Below, piece by piece: positions 15,853-23,850 of a DNA stretch of 36,662 nt; the first letter of the stretch is position 1; the number at the start of each line of letters is the position of its first letter. Location: NCBI GenBank assembly GCA_018335015.1, contig JAGXKX010000010.1:1-36662 (forward strand). The letters run 5' to 3'. Source of the stretch: Candidatus Bipolaricaulota bacterium (GTDB lineage: Bacteria > Bipolaricaulota > Bipolaricaulia > M55B111). The notes beneath the pieces were generated by a model, which was not told where the DNA came from, did not search any database, and saw nothing but the letters and a program-made list of their open reading frames with translations. The position numbers and the translations under genes were made by a program.

Positions 15853-17880
15853 TTAGAACACCCCCACTGTCACTAGCAGCCAGTCTATTAACTTTATTGA
15901 GAGGAACGGTACTACGAGCCCGCTACCTCCGTAAATTAACATATTGCGAACCAACAATCGAGACGCGCTAACCGGCTTGTACTCGACACCCCGCATTGCC
16001 AGAGGAACAAGGAAAGGTATTATCAGGCTGTTGTAAATTAGCGAGGAGATGACCACGCTTTGCAGGGAATGGAGATTCATCAGGTTCATCTTGCCCAGCG
16101 CCGGGATGCTGGCGGAAAAAATCGCCGGCACCAGGGCAAAGTAACGGGAGATGTCGTTGGCGATGCTAAAGGTGGTAAGCGAGCCCCTGGTCATAAGGAG
16201 CTGTTTGCCTATACCGACCACTTCGATTAACTTGGTGGGATCAGAGTCCATATCCACCATGTTGCCGGCCTCTTTTGCGGCGGCGGTACCGGCGTTCATC
16301 GCAAGGCCTACGTCTGCCTTTGCAAGGGCCGGGGCGTCATTCGTCCCGTCCCCGGTCATACCCACCATGTGACCTTTGGCCTTCTCATCTTCCACCAGCC
16401 CGATCTTTTCCTCCGGCTGAAATTCAGCGTAGTATTCGTCCAACCCGGCCTCTTCTGCAATGTAGCGGGCGGTCCGTTCGTTGTCACCTGTACACATTAT
16501 AGTTTTTATCCCCATCTTCTGGAGCCTGGCTATTCTGTCCCCTATGCCTGTCTTCAGTTCGTCCTGTAGCTCAATTATACCAATCACTTTTTCATTGACG
16601 GCCAGACCGAGAGGCGTGCCCCCGGAGTCTGCCACTTCCGCTGCTTTGTCGTCCAGCTCGTCCGGAATCGAACTAGCGTAATCCCGTATTTCGTCTACGG
16701 AACCCTTCCTGATCTCAGTCCCGTCGTCGAGGTCTATTCCGCTCATACCGGTCTCGGCGCTAAATTCGATAAACCCCTCTTCGGGCAGTTCTCCTTTGTC
16801 GACTTCTATGCCTTCCTGCTCCGCCAGAGCGACAACTGATCGTCCTTCGGTTGTTTCGTCGTAAAACGAAGATTTTAAAGCGGCTTCAGCAACCTCTAGC
16901 CTGTCACCGCCACCTAAGGGAATGAAATCCGCTGCTGCTCGCTCTCCCGTGGTGATGGTACCCGTTTTGTCGAGAATTAGCACGTCCAGGTCACCGGCCG
17001 ATTCGACCGCCTTGCCGGATTTGGCAATAACGTTATCTCTCGTTACGCGAGTCATGCCGGCTATTCTTATTGCCGAGAGGAGTGCGCCGACCGTAGTTGG
17101 AATAAGACCAATTAATAGAGCAATCTGGTCCGCCACTTCCACGTTCAACCTGACGAAGTCGCCGAAAAAGGTCAGGGTGGTCACGACGAGCATGTAGATA
17201 AAGGTAAAGCTAGCAAGAAGCAGGGTGAGGGAAATCTCGTTTGGCGTCTTCTCCCGGCTGGCACTTTCAACAAGTCCGATCATCTCGTCCATAAATGATT
17301 CGCCGGCGGCAGCTGTTATCTCGATCTTTAACTGGTCGCTTAATACTTCCGTACCACCGGTAACGGAGCTTTTGTCGCCACCGCTTTGACGGATGACCGG
17401 CTCCGACTCGCCGGTTATTGCCGACTCGTCAATTGAAGCAGAACCCTCAATGATTGAGCCGTCTCTGGGGATCATGTCCCCTTCCTCGACGAAGACCACG
17501 TCACCTTTCTCCAGTTTATCGGACTCGACTTCCTCCAGGTTCGCTTCGTCTATCTCCTCGAGTGGAGCATCTTCTTCGAGCCTCTTTCCGATTACTTCTT
17601 CCTTCATCGCCCGGAGGCTCTCAGCGTGTGCTTCTCCCTGGGTTTCCGCTAGTGACTCGGCAAAAGTAGCAAATATTACTGTGAACAATAACACGACGGA
17701 GATTGCCGAGTAGTACCATCTTCCCTGGGTTCCACCGAAAAATCCCGGTACAATAGTGAGAACTATTACGATGATCGTACTGATCTCGGTAACGAATATT
17801 ACGGGGTTCTTTACCAGATATGCTGGATTCAGCTTCTTTCCGGCGTCGATGAGTGCCCCCAGTACCTGTTCTCTATCCAT
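15853..17880 (-). CDS. kdpB: Potassium-transporting P-type ATPase subunit B
   Basis: A 675-residue P-type ATPase of normal KdpB length. Visible motifs are TGES (156-159) of the actuator domain, DKTGT with the phosphorylated Asp304, the [10 protein letters not shown] region, and [20 protein letters not shown] of the hinge. The C-terminal block [17 protein letters not shown] is KdpB-specific. It hydrolyses ATP to drive high-affinity K+ uptake through KdpA. It is 6 bp downstream of kdpA and 2 bp upstream of kdpC. Confidence 0.97.
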   Translation of the reverse strand: MDREQVLGALIDAGKKLNPAYLVKNPVIFVTEISTIIVIVLTIVPGFFGGTQGRWYYSAISVVLLFTVIFATFAESLAETQGEAHAESLRAMKEEVIGKRLEEDAPLEEIDEANLEEVESDKLEKGDVVFVEEGDMIPRDGSIIEGSASIDESAITGESEPVIRQSGGDKSSVTGGTEVLSDQLKIEITAAAGESFMDEMIGLVESASREKTPNEISLTLLLASFTFIYMLVVTTLTFFGDFVRLNVEVADQIALLIGLIPTTVGALLSAIRIAGMTRVTRDNVIAKSGKAVESAGDLDVLILDKTGTITTGERAAADFIPLGGGDRLEVAEAALKSSFYDETTEGRSVVALAEQEGIEVDKGELPEEGFIEFSAETGMSGIDLDDGTEIRKGSVDEIRDYASSIPDELDDKAAEVADSGGTPLGLAVNEKVIGIIELQDELKTGIGDRIARLQKMGIKTIMCTGDNERTARYIAEEAGLDEYYAEFQPEEKIGLVEDEKAKGHMVGMTGDGTNDAPALAKADVGLAMNAGTAAAKEAGNMVDMDSDPTKLIEVVGIGKQLLMTRGSLTTFSIANDISRYFALVPAIFSASIPALGKMNLMNLHSLQSVVISSLIYNSLIIPFLVPLAMRGVEYKPVSASRLLVRNMLIYGGSGLVVPFLSIKLIDWLLVTVGVF

Positions 17881-17886
17881 TTCCGG

Positions 17887-19623
17887 TCACCACAAGGAGA
17901 GAAGTTCAGCGATCGGACCGAGCGACAGGGCGGGAATGAATACCAGCCCGCCGATTATTACCATGATTACCAGTAGCAGTACCAAAAATGGTACATTTTC
18001 AACTTTAAGAGTTCCTTCGGTCTCCGGTCGGATATTCTTCTTCGCCAGGGAGCCGGCTATCATCATCTGTAACAATAGCGGAATATACCGGGCAAGAAGG
18101 ATTACCATCCCCCCGGCTATGTTGTAAAAAACGGTGTCATCCATCAATCCTTCTAAACCAGAACCGTTATTTGCCCCCGCGGAGAAGAACTCGTACATTA
18201 CCTGGCTGAATCCGTGGAATTCAGGGTTTGTTATCGCTTCTTTGCCCATGTTAGTTACCACTGCAATTCCGGTTGGAAATAGGACAAGCGTAGGAAGCAG
18301 CAGGATGATCATCGCGGCGAACTTTATCTCGTCCGATTCCAGTTTTTTTCCAAGGTAAACAGGAGCTCGCCCGATCATGAGGGCGCCCATGAAGGCAGCG
18401 AGGAAGACGTAGGTAAGGAGGTTCATAACCCCAGTCCCCACGCCAGCAAAAAGTGAATTTAGACTCATACCTAGGAAAAGGGCTAGCCCCCCCATCGCGG
18501 TAAAGCTATCGTGCATCGAGTTAACTCCACCGTTGGTGGTCGAGGTAGTTGATACTCCCCAGAGGGCACTCAGGGTGGCTCCGAATCGGACTTCCTTACC
18601 TTCCATGTTGCCCAAGGATTGATCTATACCCAGACCTTCGAAGGCGGGGTTACCTCCCAGTTCGCCTCCAACGGCCATTGCCAGAAACACCAGTACGAGT
18701 ACCGAGACTGCTCCGACTAACACCAACCCGTGTCTTCGTTTCTTAACCCAGATACCGAAAGCGTAAAAGTTTGTTATCGTGCCTAAAAACAAGAAGAGGT
18801 TCAATACCACGTTGGACAACGGCGTCGGGTTCTCGAACGGATGGGCAGCGTTGGCGGCGAAGAACCCACCTCCATTTGTTCCAAACATCTTTATCGCCTC
18901 GTGGGTTGCCACCGGTCCCCGGGCTATCGTCTGGGTCGCTCCCTCGAGCGTGGTAACCGAAGCGGGCCCGGCAAGAGTTTGCGGGACTCCCTGGCTGATC
19001 AAAAACAGCGCCAGCACGAAACTAATCGGCAACAGAAACCTGGTCAATGATTTGACGAATACGACGTAGAAGTTCCCCAGCCTGGGATCTTCCTCGTTGG
19101 TCAACCCCCTGGCGAAACCAAGCAGTAAACCAATTCCTGTAGCGGCAGACGCGAACATTGCCAGAAGCACCGCGCCGAGCTGTGAGAAGTAAGAAAGCGC
19201 GGTCTCACCGGCATAGTGTTGCTGGTTGGTATTGGATACGAACGTCGCTGCATTATGAAAGGCGAGGTCCCAGTCGAGGTTACCTATCTCGGCGGGGTTG
19301 AGCGGAAGTCCACCCTGGAACAGGAAGATCAGATATAGGAAGACGAACAGAATCAGGTTCAGCCACAGAGCGCTCAATAGGTACGTCTTCCAGTTCATCG
19401 TGATTGAGGGATCAATTCCGGTGACCCGATAAATTAACCGCTCGATCGGTTCCAGTATTGGTTTTTCGAAGTATCGTTCCAGGTAGTCGAAGAACCCGGG
19501 AAAACCTTCCTCTACCATCATCTCTTTCCGGAATGACCATCCCAGATACTCCCCCAGGACGTAAACCAGTCCAGCCAGAATCAGGAAGAACAGGGCCAGC
19601 GGAAGAATTATTCCGAAAAACAT
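17887..19623 (-). CDS. kdpA: Potassium-transporting ATPase subunit A
   Basis: A 578-residue channel-like subunit, slightly longer than the usual 560. Filter and family motifs are SNTNQQHYAGE, TNGGGFFAANAAHPFENPTP, STTNGGVNSMHDSFTAMGG and AGANNGSGLEGL. It selects and translocates K+ in the KdpFABC complex. The ATG starts 1 bp after the kdpF stop codon (TAGCATG), so translation is coupled. Confidence 0.97.
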   Translation of the reverse strand: MFFGIILPLALFFLILAGLVYVLGEYLGWSFRKEMMVEEGFPGFFDYLERYFEKPILEPIERLIYRVTGIDPSITMNWKTYLLSALWLNLILFVFLYLIFLFQGGLPLNPAEIGNLDWDLAFHNAATFVSNTNQQHYAGETALSYFSQLGAVLLAMFASAATGIGLLLGFARGLTNEEDPRLGNFYVVFVKSLTRFLLPISFVLALFLISQGVPQTLAGPASVTTLEGATQTIARGPVATHEAIKMFGTNGGGFFAANAAHPFENPTPLSNVVLNLFLFLGTITNFYAFGIWVKKRRHGLVLVGAVSVLVLVFLAMAVGGELGGNPAFEGLGIDQSLGNMEGKEVRFGATLSALWGVSTTSTTNGGVNSMHDSFTAMGGLALFLGMSLNSLFAGVGTGVMNLLTYVFLAAFMGALMIGRAPVYLGKKLESDEIKFAAMIILLLPTLVLFPTGIAVVTNMGKEAITNPEFHGFSQVMYEFFSAGANNGSGLEGLMDDTVFYNIAGGMVILLARYIPLLLQMMIAGSLAKKNIRPETEGTLKVENVPFLVLLLVIMVIIGGLVFIPALSLGPIAELLSLW

Positions 19624-19624
19624 G

Positions 19625-19711
19625 CTAAAACCTCTCCGGAAAAATCAACACGTAACCGAGGTAAATAAAGATGAACCCGGCAACTACCGCTAGCAACATT
19701 TGACCACCCAT
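19625..19711 (-). CDS. kdpF: Potassium-transporting ATPase small subunit F
   Basis: A 28-codon gene, easily missed. It encodes one hydrophobic helix (MLLAVVAGFIFIYLGYVLIF) followed by the PERF ending diagnostic of KdpF, the small stabiliser of the Kdp complex. SD GGAGG lies 7 nt before the ATG, and kdpA starts 1 bp after its TAG. It is the first gene of kdpFABC-usp. Confidence 0.93.
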   Translation of the reverse strand: MGGQMLLAVVAGFIFIYLGYVLIFPERF

Positions 19712-19738
19712 ATAGAAACCTCCCTGGACTCAACTGTG

Positions 19739-19790
19739 GCGGAAGAATTATACCTAACAGATTACGTGATGCAAAATTTTATTCTTCCGC
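19739..19790 (-). promoter_or_regulatory. kdp promoter flanked by a 10-bp inverted repeat (likely operator)
   Basis: On the minus strand a -35 TTGCAT (plus 19769-19774) and a perfect -10 TATAAT (plus 19747-19752) are 16 bp apart, 36 bp before kdpF. They are bracketed by GCGGAAGAAT at 19739-19748 and ATTCTTCCGC at 19781-19790, a perfect inverted repeat. The placement over -10 and just upstream of -35 suits repression or activation by a dimeric regulator. The regulator is not in the window. Confidence 0.7.
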
Positions 19791-19846
19791 AATGAAATCT
19801 TCTTACCTGTAATGGCTCAAAGTTAAAGGATACTTAACTTCAACCT

Positions 19847-20041
19847 AATTCTTTCACCGCTCACGTAATTAGTTGCTCGTTCGAAAAAATCCCTCTCCCC
19901 GTTTACCTGGCAACTGATTTAACTAAAAAAATGAAGGTACCCTAAATCCCGGCAGCCAGGTAAGCGGGTAAAAGGTCCTTGAGAAAAATGGAGTCATTTT
20001 TTACCTGTTTCGTCTAGGTTGAATACAACGGTGAAAGAATT
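19847..20041 (-). repeat. Two-stem palindromic element, copy 4
   Basis: The outer stem is AATTCTTTCACCG at 19847-19859 with CGGTGAAAGAATT at 20029-20041, perfect over 13 bp. The inner stem (19898-19911 with 19955-19968) is weaker: the TTACCTGGC part is kept, and the flank CCCG pairs with CGGG. The core is in reverse orientation as in copy 3, with a more divergent loop. The right arm also holds TTACCTGTTTCGTCTA near 20001, resembling a shortened second core start. It lies between the divergent kdp and DUF4389 transcription units. Confidence 0.82.
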
Positions 20042-20376
20042 GAGTTCAATCAATTGTTACAACAGGAAGTCTTTTCGACTATGCTCTGAGCGTTGCGCTA
20101 GTATATTGGAAGGCCCATATGGATTCAAGTTTTCCGATCTCGCTGATTTTCTCACTTAAATGTCGTACTATTCTTTCCGTTTCGATCTTCGACCTAATAT
20201 TGGCAGGGAGTGGTAACGGCAATTTGTTTGGTTATTGCGGGTGGGGGAAGATGGGCCGGAATTAAGTGAGAAGGTTGTTAGAGACCCGATTTAGAACCTA
20301 CTCGTCGATATTTGAACTTTACCTGAACTATAAATAATTATAACTGTAATATCATAACTTCAAGGAGGAATAGCTA
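20042..20376. other. Intergenic region before the DUF4389 gene
   Basis: No firm gene. On the minus strand 20079-20231 is open for 50 codons and reads RIVRHLSEKISEIGKLESIW near its end, protein-like but unassigned; it could be a fragment of a nucleotidyltransferase-like or HsdS-like gene. The last 60 bp are AT-rich and hold AAGGAGG for the next gene. Confidence 0.3.
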
Positions 20377-21036
20377 ATGGAGCAAGCAAAAAGTGAGAAA
20401 CCTACAAAATTGACCATTGAGTACCCCGACAGGCAGCTTGACCGACTTACCACGTTTTTTAGACCTATAGTTGCAATACCTATTTTGATAGTCCTTGGGA
20501 CCCTGTCCGGTGCCCCGGTTTTCTGGGAAGGTACACCCTGGGGCTGGGGTTGGATAGGCCAGTGGGACTGGCAGAATGCAGCGGCATTCGTGGTCGTTCC
20601 TACGGCATTGATGATTATATTTCGGAGGAAGTATCCTCGCTGGTGGTTCGACTGGAATCTAAATATGGCGAAATTCGTGGCAAGGGTTTTTTCATATATG
20701 GCATTAATGACTGACACTTATCCCTCGACGGACGACGAACAGGGTGTTAACCTGGATTTACACTATCCGGAAGTGTCGGAAGAGTTAACTTCGTGGATGC
20801 CTCTGGTCAAGTGGTTTCTGGCAATACCGCATTATATAGTACTTTTCTTTCTTAATATTGCTAGCACCATGGTGGTTATCATCGCGTGGTTTGCCATAAT
20901 GTTTACCGGGAGATATCCAAAGGGGCTTTTCGACTTCGTGGTCAAAGTTTATCACTGGAACCTCCGAGTCCTGGCATACGCTTTTCTGCTGATAACGGAC
21001 AAGTACCCGGCGTTCGACTTTAACGGCTGGGAATAG
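20377..21036 (+). CDS. DUF4389 membrane protein
   Basis: A 219-residue protein with two related halves. Each has a pair of hydrophobic segments followed by a conserved signature: RRKYPRWWFDWNLNMAKFVA then YPSTDDEQGVNLDLHYPE, and GRYPKGLFDFVVKVYHWNLR then DKYPAFDFNGWE. This is the DUF4389 pattern, found in bacteria and archaea, function unknown. AAGGAGG precedes the ATG. A second membrane-protein gene follows after 30 bp with its own strong SD, so the two form an operon. Confidence 0.8.
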   Translation: MEQAKSEKPTKLTIEYPDRQLDRLTTFFRPIVAIPILIVLGTLSGAPVFWEGTPWGWGWIGQWDWQNAAAFVVVPTALMIIFRRKYPRWWFDWNLNMAKFVARVFSYMALMTDTYPSTDDEQGVNLDLHYPEVSEELTSWMPLVKWFLAIPHYIVLFFLNIASTMVVIIAWFAIMFTGRYPKGLFDFVVKVYHWNLRVLAYAFLLITDKYPAFDFNGWE

Positions 21037-21066
21037 TTATAATTTTGCGTTTATAAGGAGGCCAAA

Positions 21067-21747
21067 GTGAGTGGAGGCAAAATATTTCTGATTGTTGTTT
21101 CCGTATTGATTTTGTTAATTGGATTAGGTTTGATTGCCGGTGGCGGAGCTCTTTTGTGGTCCAATACTTTCCTGAGAGATGATGAAGGGTATTATACTAC
21201 AAGAACGATGGACATAGAACGCAATTCTTACGGAGTGACTACGTATCCGGCCCATATAGAATTTGGCCCAGCCTGGTTCTTCGACTGGTCGAATCTTGTC
21301 GAAGTAAAACTAACTGCGAAAAATAACAGGGTTAAGAAGACGTTCATCGGTATAGCAGAAGAAAGAGACCTTCTGGGATATTTTAGCGACGTTGCCTACG
21401 ACGAGATCAGGGAGTTGCACATGAATAATCCATTCGGTAAACCAAGGATATCTTATCGGGAATTTCCCGGTGAAGCACCTACCGAGCCCCCCGTCGATAA
21501 GGGCTTCTGGACTGCATCGACCGTCGGCAGTGGTACCCAGGTACTGCGCTGGGGTCTCGAAGAAGGCCGGTATTCCATTGCCTTAATGAATCACGACGCT
21601 TCAAGAGGTCTGGATATCGACGGTGAGATTGGTGTAAAGGTGCCAATGGTTAAAGGTATCGGCATAGGGCTTCTCGTAGGTGGGCTTGTTTTTATCCTCT
21701 TTGCCTTTTTAATGGTATACCTCGTGGTAGCAAGGTCCAGAGAGTAA
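21067..21747 (+). CDS. Bitopic membrane protein with extracytoplasmic domain
   Basis: A 226-residue protein of unrecognised family. A hydrophobic helix at about 5-32, an extracytoplasmic domain of about 160 residues, and a second helix at about 196-222 end in a short basic tail (VARSRE). The middle part is rich in aromatic and charged residues and has no catalytic motif I can name. It starts with GTG at 21067 after AAGGAGG. It sits 30 bp after the DUF4389 gene, so a joint membrane function is likely. Confidence 0.65.
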   Translation: MSGGKIFLIVVSVLILLIGLGLIAGGGALLWSNTFLRDDEGYYTTRTMDIERNSYGVTTYPAHIEFGPAWFFDWSNLVEVKLTAKNNRVKKTFIGIAEERDLLGYFSDVAYDEIRELHMNNPFGKPRISYREFPGEAPTEPPVDKGFWTASTVGSGTQVLRWGLEEGRYSIALMNHDASRGLDIDGEIGVKVPMVKGIGIGLLVGGLVFILFAFLMVYLVVARSRE

Positions 21748-21756
21748 CGGGAAAAA

Positions 21757-22227
21757 CTATTTATCTTCTGAATCGCTAGCGATAAACCTTTCGGCCAGGT
21801 TGATTATTCTCTCCGAGGCATTGTTTAGTAAGGAGAGGGGATACCTGGCCCAGGATATATTATCGTGGAAGCTTATCCAGAACCTGGGGAAGTAAATGAG
21901 GCTGAAAATTATCCCGAGGAGAAAAACACCGAGCAAATAACTGAGGGTGGAAGCATAATCTCCCCAGGTCAGTAGCAGCCCAATTTCGTCCATTAGTAGA
22001 CCGAGTCCGGCTCCGTAGATCAGGGCAAGTTTTTCCTTGCTGATATCCGTTCTTCCGGCTATTGCCAGCCAACCCGCAATCCCCATCAGGAGGATGCCAA
22101 AGTAAAAATGGTGGATGTGATAGCCGAACAGGATTATATTTCTTCCGATGTGGAAGTGGGTCAGAGTCGAGCCGCCTTTGACTATCTGGGCAATTTCGCT
22201 ATTGGCCGAACCCGCCACGATAACCAT
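21757..22227 (-). CDS. Polytopic membrane protein with HIHHFYFG motif; start probably lost by a frameshift
   Basis: At least 156 residues, about four to five hydrophobic segments, and a striking His-rich stretch (THFHIGRNIILFGYHIHHFY) followed by DEIGLLLTWGDY. The family is not named here; His-rich motifs of this kind could bind metal. The frame continues upstream of this ATG through a further helix (TPFLIAISYLAAFVFIRLMV) but meets no start codon. Removing one base of the T7 run at 22281-22287 would join it to an ATG at 22324 that has AGGTGG upstream, giving about 189 residues. The 22227 start is therefore doubtful. It converges on the preceding gene with a 9-bp gap. Confidence 0.6.
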   Translation of the reverse strand: MVIVAGSANSEIAQIVKGGSTLTHFHIGRNIILFGYHIHHFYFGILLMGIAGWLAIAGRTDISKEKLALIYGAGLGLLMDEIGLLLTWGDYASTLSYLLGVFLLGIIFSLIYFPRFWISFHDNISWARYPLSLLNNASERIINLAERFIASDSEDK

Positions 22228-22280
22228 TAACCGGATGAAAACGAAGGCGGCCAGGTAAGAAATTGCTATGAGGAATGGTG

Positions 22281-22287
22281 TTTTTTT
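22281..22287 (-). other. Homopolymer run at a probable frameshift
   Basis: T7 on the plus strand (A7 on the coding strand). The downstream frame encodes a membrane helix in phase with the gene at 21757-22227; the upstream frame gives MTLVMRHRTARKQK from the ATG at 22324. Loss of one base joins them. It may be a sequencing error, a decayed gene or slippage-based switching. Confidence 0.5.
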
Positions 22288-22324
22288 GTTTTCTTGCGGT
22301 ACGATGTCGCATCACCAGGGTCAT

Positions 22325-22665
22325 TTTACCACCTGAGGTGAGAAGTTCAAAGATTGCAGTCATCCTGGATTGCTGTGTCTCCAATGGAATTTTCCTGAAC
22401 AATTACCAGGTAACTCCCTCCCTTGGTTCGATGAAATTGACTGCCCGCAGTTTAGGGAAAGTAGTCCGATTCGGTTAATTGAACTGAATTTCAGAATAGA
22501 GGGTAATCTTACCACCGATTAACCCCCCATCCAACTTGGTTTAAGGACGTGACGAGATTTATTTTCGATAGATGGATTGGTTAAGCGTGATTATTTGGGT
22601 AAAATCTATTAACTACGTTAATTCTGGGTAATTCTAAACCAGGTAATATAAGGTGATCTAGATAA
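22325..22665. other. Intergenic region with a possible degenerate repeat half
   Basis: Read on the minus strand from 22490 to 22395, the arm begins CAGTTCAATTAACC and ends AGTTACCTGGTAATTG, like the right half of element copy 1 with C-to-T changes. No matching second arm follows, so this is tentative. The end holds AAGGTGAT, the SD of the next gene. Confidence 0.3.
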
Positions 22666-23133
22666 ATGATAATTTCTGGAGAAGGTTTTGTTGAAAACTT
22701 CGTGGATCAGAGCGTCCAGCGTCAGGAGGCCGGCGTAGATTTAACGGTGAAAGAAATCGAGCGGTTTACGGAGGCCGGTAGGTTAGATTTTGATAATTCT
22801 TCCCGACGAATTGCCTCGGGTGAGGATATCAGCGGGGAGGAGCTGGAAGGCGGGACTTCCTACAGAATTACCTACAACGAAAAGGTCTCAGTACCTGAGG
22901 ACGCAATGGGTCTCGTATTTCCCCGGTCTTCTTTGATGAGGAATGGATGTCACCTCGTGACCGCCGTGTGGGATCCGGGGTACGAGGGTAGGGGACAGGG
23001 ATTATTGCAGGTACTCAATCCCCGAGGTATCGTCCTGGCGGATAACGCCAGAGTGGGACAGCTGGTATTCTTTCGCCTGGAAAGAGAGGCGACCGAAGGT
23101 TACGATGGCCGGTATCAGGGAGAAAATATGTAA
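22666..23133 (+). CDS. dCTP deaminase / dUTPase family protein
   Basis: A 155-residue trimeric-type nucleotide hydrolase. Motifs are GVDLTV, the FPRSSLMRNG loop, AVWDPGYEGRGQGLLQV, RVGQLVFFRLE, and the C-terminal YDGRYQGEN lid. This set is nearer to the archaeal-type Dcd/Dut branch than to E. coli Dut, so it could make dUMP from dUTP, dCTP or both; the motifs do not settle which. AAGGTGAT lies upstream at a normal distance. It is a single gene with debris downstream on the other strand. Confidence 0.82.
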   Translation: MIISGEGFVENFVDQSVQRQEAGVDLTVKEIERFTEAGRLDFDNSSRRIASGEDISGEELEGGTSYRITYNEKVSVPEDAMGLVFPRSSLMRNGCHLVTAVWDPGYEGRGQGLLQVLNPRGIVLADNARVGQLVFFRLEREATEGYDGRYQGENM

Positions 23134-23183
23134 ACGGGATGAAGTAGCAGAAATTTCTTTAATCAATAGTTTCCGGACCTAAC

Positions 23184-23408
23184 TCAAGAAGATTTTATCT
23201 TTCTAAACTTTGCCGCGAAGTCTTTTGCCGCCGATAGATCGACCTCGTCTTCGGTCAGCGTAAGGACTCCTTCCCCTTTCAGAGAAATTACTATCCTGTT
23301 GCCTTTCAGGTCGAGCTGAGCTTCCTGGATCGAGTGCTCCAGCCCAATTTTTTTTGCCAGCCCCCAATCCAGGACCATTGGCAGGTACTTATCAACGTAA
23401 CTTTCAAC
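23184..23408 (-). pseudogene. C-terminal gene fragment, possibly Ppx/GppA-like
   Basis: An open frame of about 75 codons reads DKYLPMVLDWGLAKKIGLEH and ends SAAKDFAAKFRKIKSS. It has no SD-supported start; a stop (TAA) lies in frame a few codons upstream. The ending weakly recalls the C-terminal domain of Ppx/GppA phosphatases, but identification is uncertain. It overlaps, in another frame, the end of a nucleotide cyclase fragment, so the region looks like two broken genes joined. Confidence 0.35.
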
Positions 23409-23716
23409 AGGAGCTCGGAAACCTCTTCGTTACCTATGCCCTTCAATTTCCGGTAGTCCGTGTCGACAAACTCGAAATTATCTTGGCTTTTCGATTTTTC
23501 CCTCACGGAAGAGGAAACAAGTATCTGCCCCCCTTTGGCGGAGTTTGCGGGCCGAGCAGCCATATTTACGGAATGACCAAAAATATCGTCGTTATCCCGG
23601 ATAATTTCCCCCCAGTTTAACCCTATACCGGTCGAGATGGTGCCTTCGGGGTTTGCTTCGTTGTGTTTCTGGAGCGACCGCTGGATTTCTATCGAAGTAC
23701 TGTGCCTCGGTTTCCC
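23306..23716 (-). pseudogene. Fragment of a class III adenylate/guanylate cyclase
   Basis: From about 23700 down, the minus strand reads SIEIQRSLQKHNEANPEG, then STGIGLNWGEIIRDNDDIFG, HSVNMAARPANSAKGGQILV and DYRKLKGIGNEEVSELLLKV. This is the C-terminal half of a class III cyclase domain: GIGLNWGE, DIFGHSVNMAAR with the catalytic Asn/Arg region, and the closing KGI motif. An in-frame TAG at 23717-23719 and the lack of the first metal-binding Asp region show that the N-terminal half is gone. After about 23400 the frame runs into unrelated sequence. It cannot be catalytic as it stands. Confidence 0.75.
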
Positions 23717-23749
23717 CTAGGGATGGTGAGGTGATATTGACGACACTAT

Positions 23750-23807
23750 TCCTGGTAAGACTGCCATTGATTTTTTATGATAGGATTAAGATTTTTATTT
23801 ACCAGGA
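23750..23807 (+). promoter_or_regulatory. Inverted repeat upstream of the second trkH
   Basis: TCCTGGTAA at 23750-23758 and TTACCAGGA at 23799-23807 form a perfect 9-bp inverted repeat with a 40-nt AT-rich spacer, 44 bp before the trkH start. It could be an operator pair or leader hairpin. It shares the TTACC-GG look of the palindromic elements but lacks their core. Confidence 0.4.
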
Positions 23808-23850
23808 CTCAGCGAATACTTTTATCTCTTAGCTAATAGAGGTCAGCAGG

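Noticed and set aside
15726-17713. Long plus-strand open frames across kdpB and kdpC
   Set aside because: Ser/Arg-rich translations without SDs, lying opposite well-conserved Kdp genes; these are antisense shadows.
20079-20231. Nucleotidyltransferase-like or HsdS-like gene fragment on the minus strand
   Set aside because: Fifty open codons look protein-like, but no diagnostic motif is present and such a length can arise by chance.
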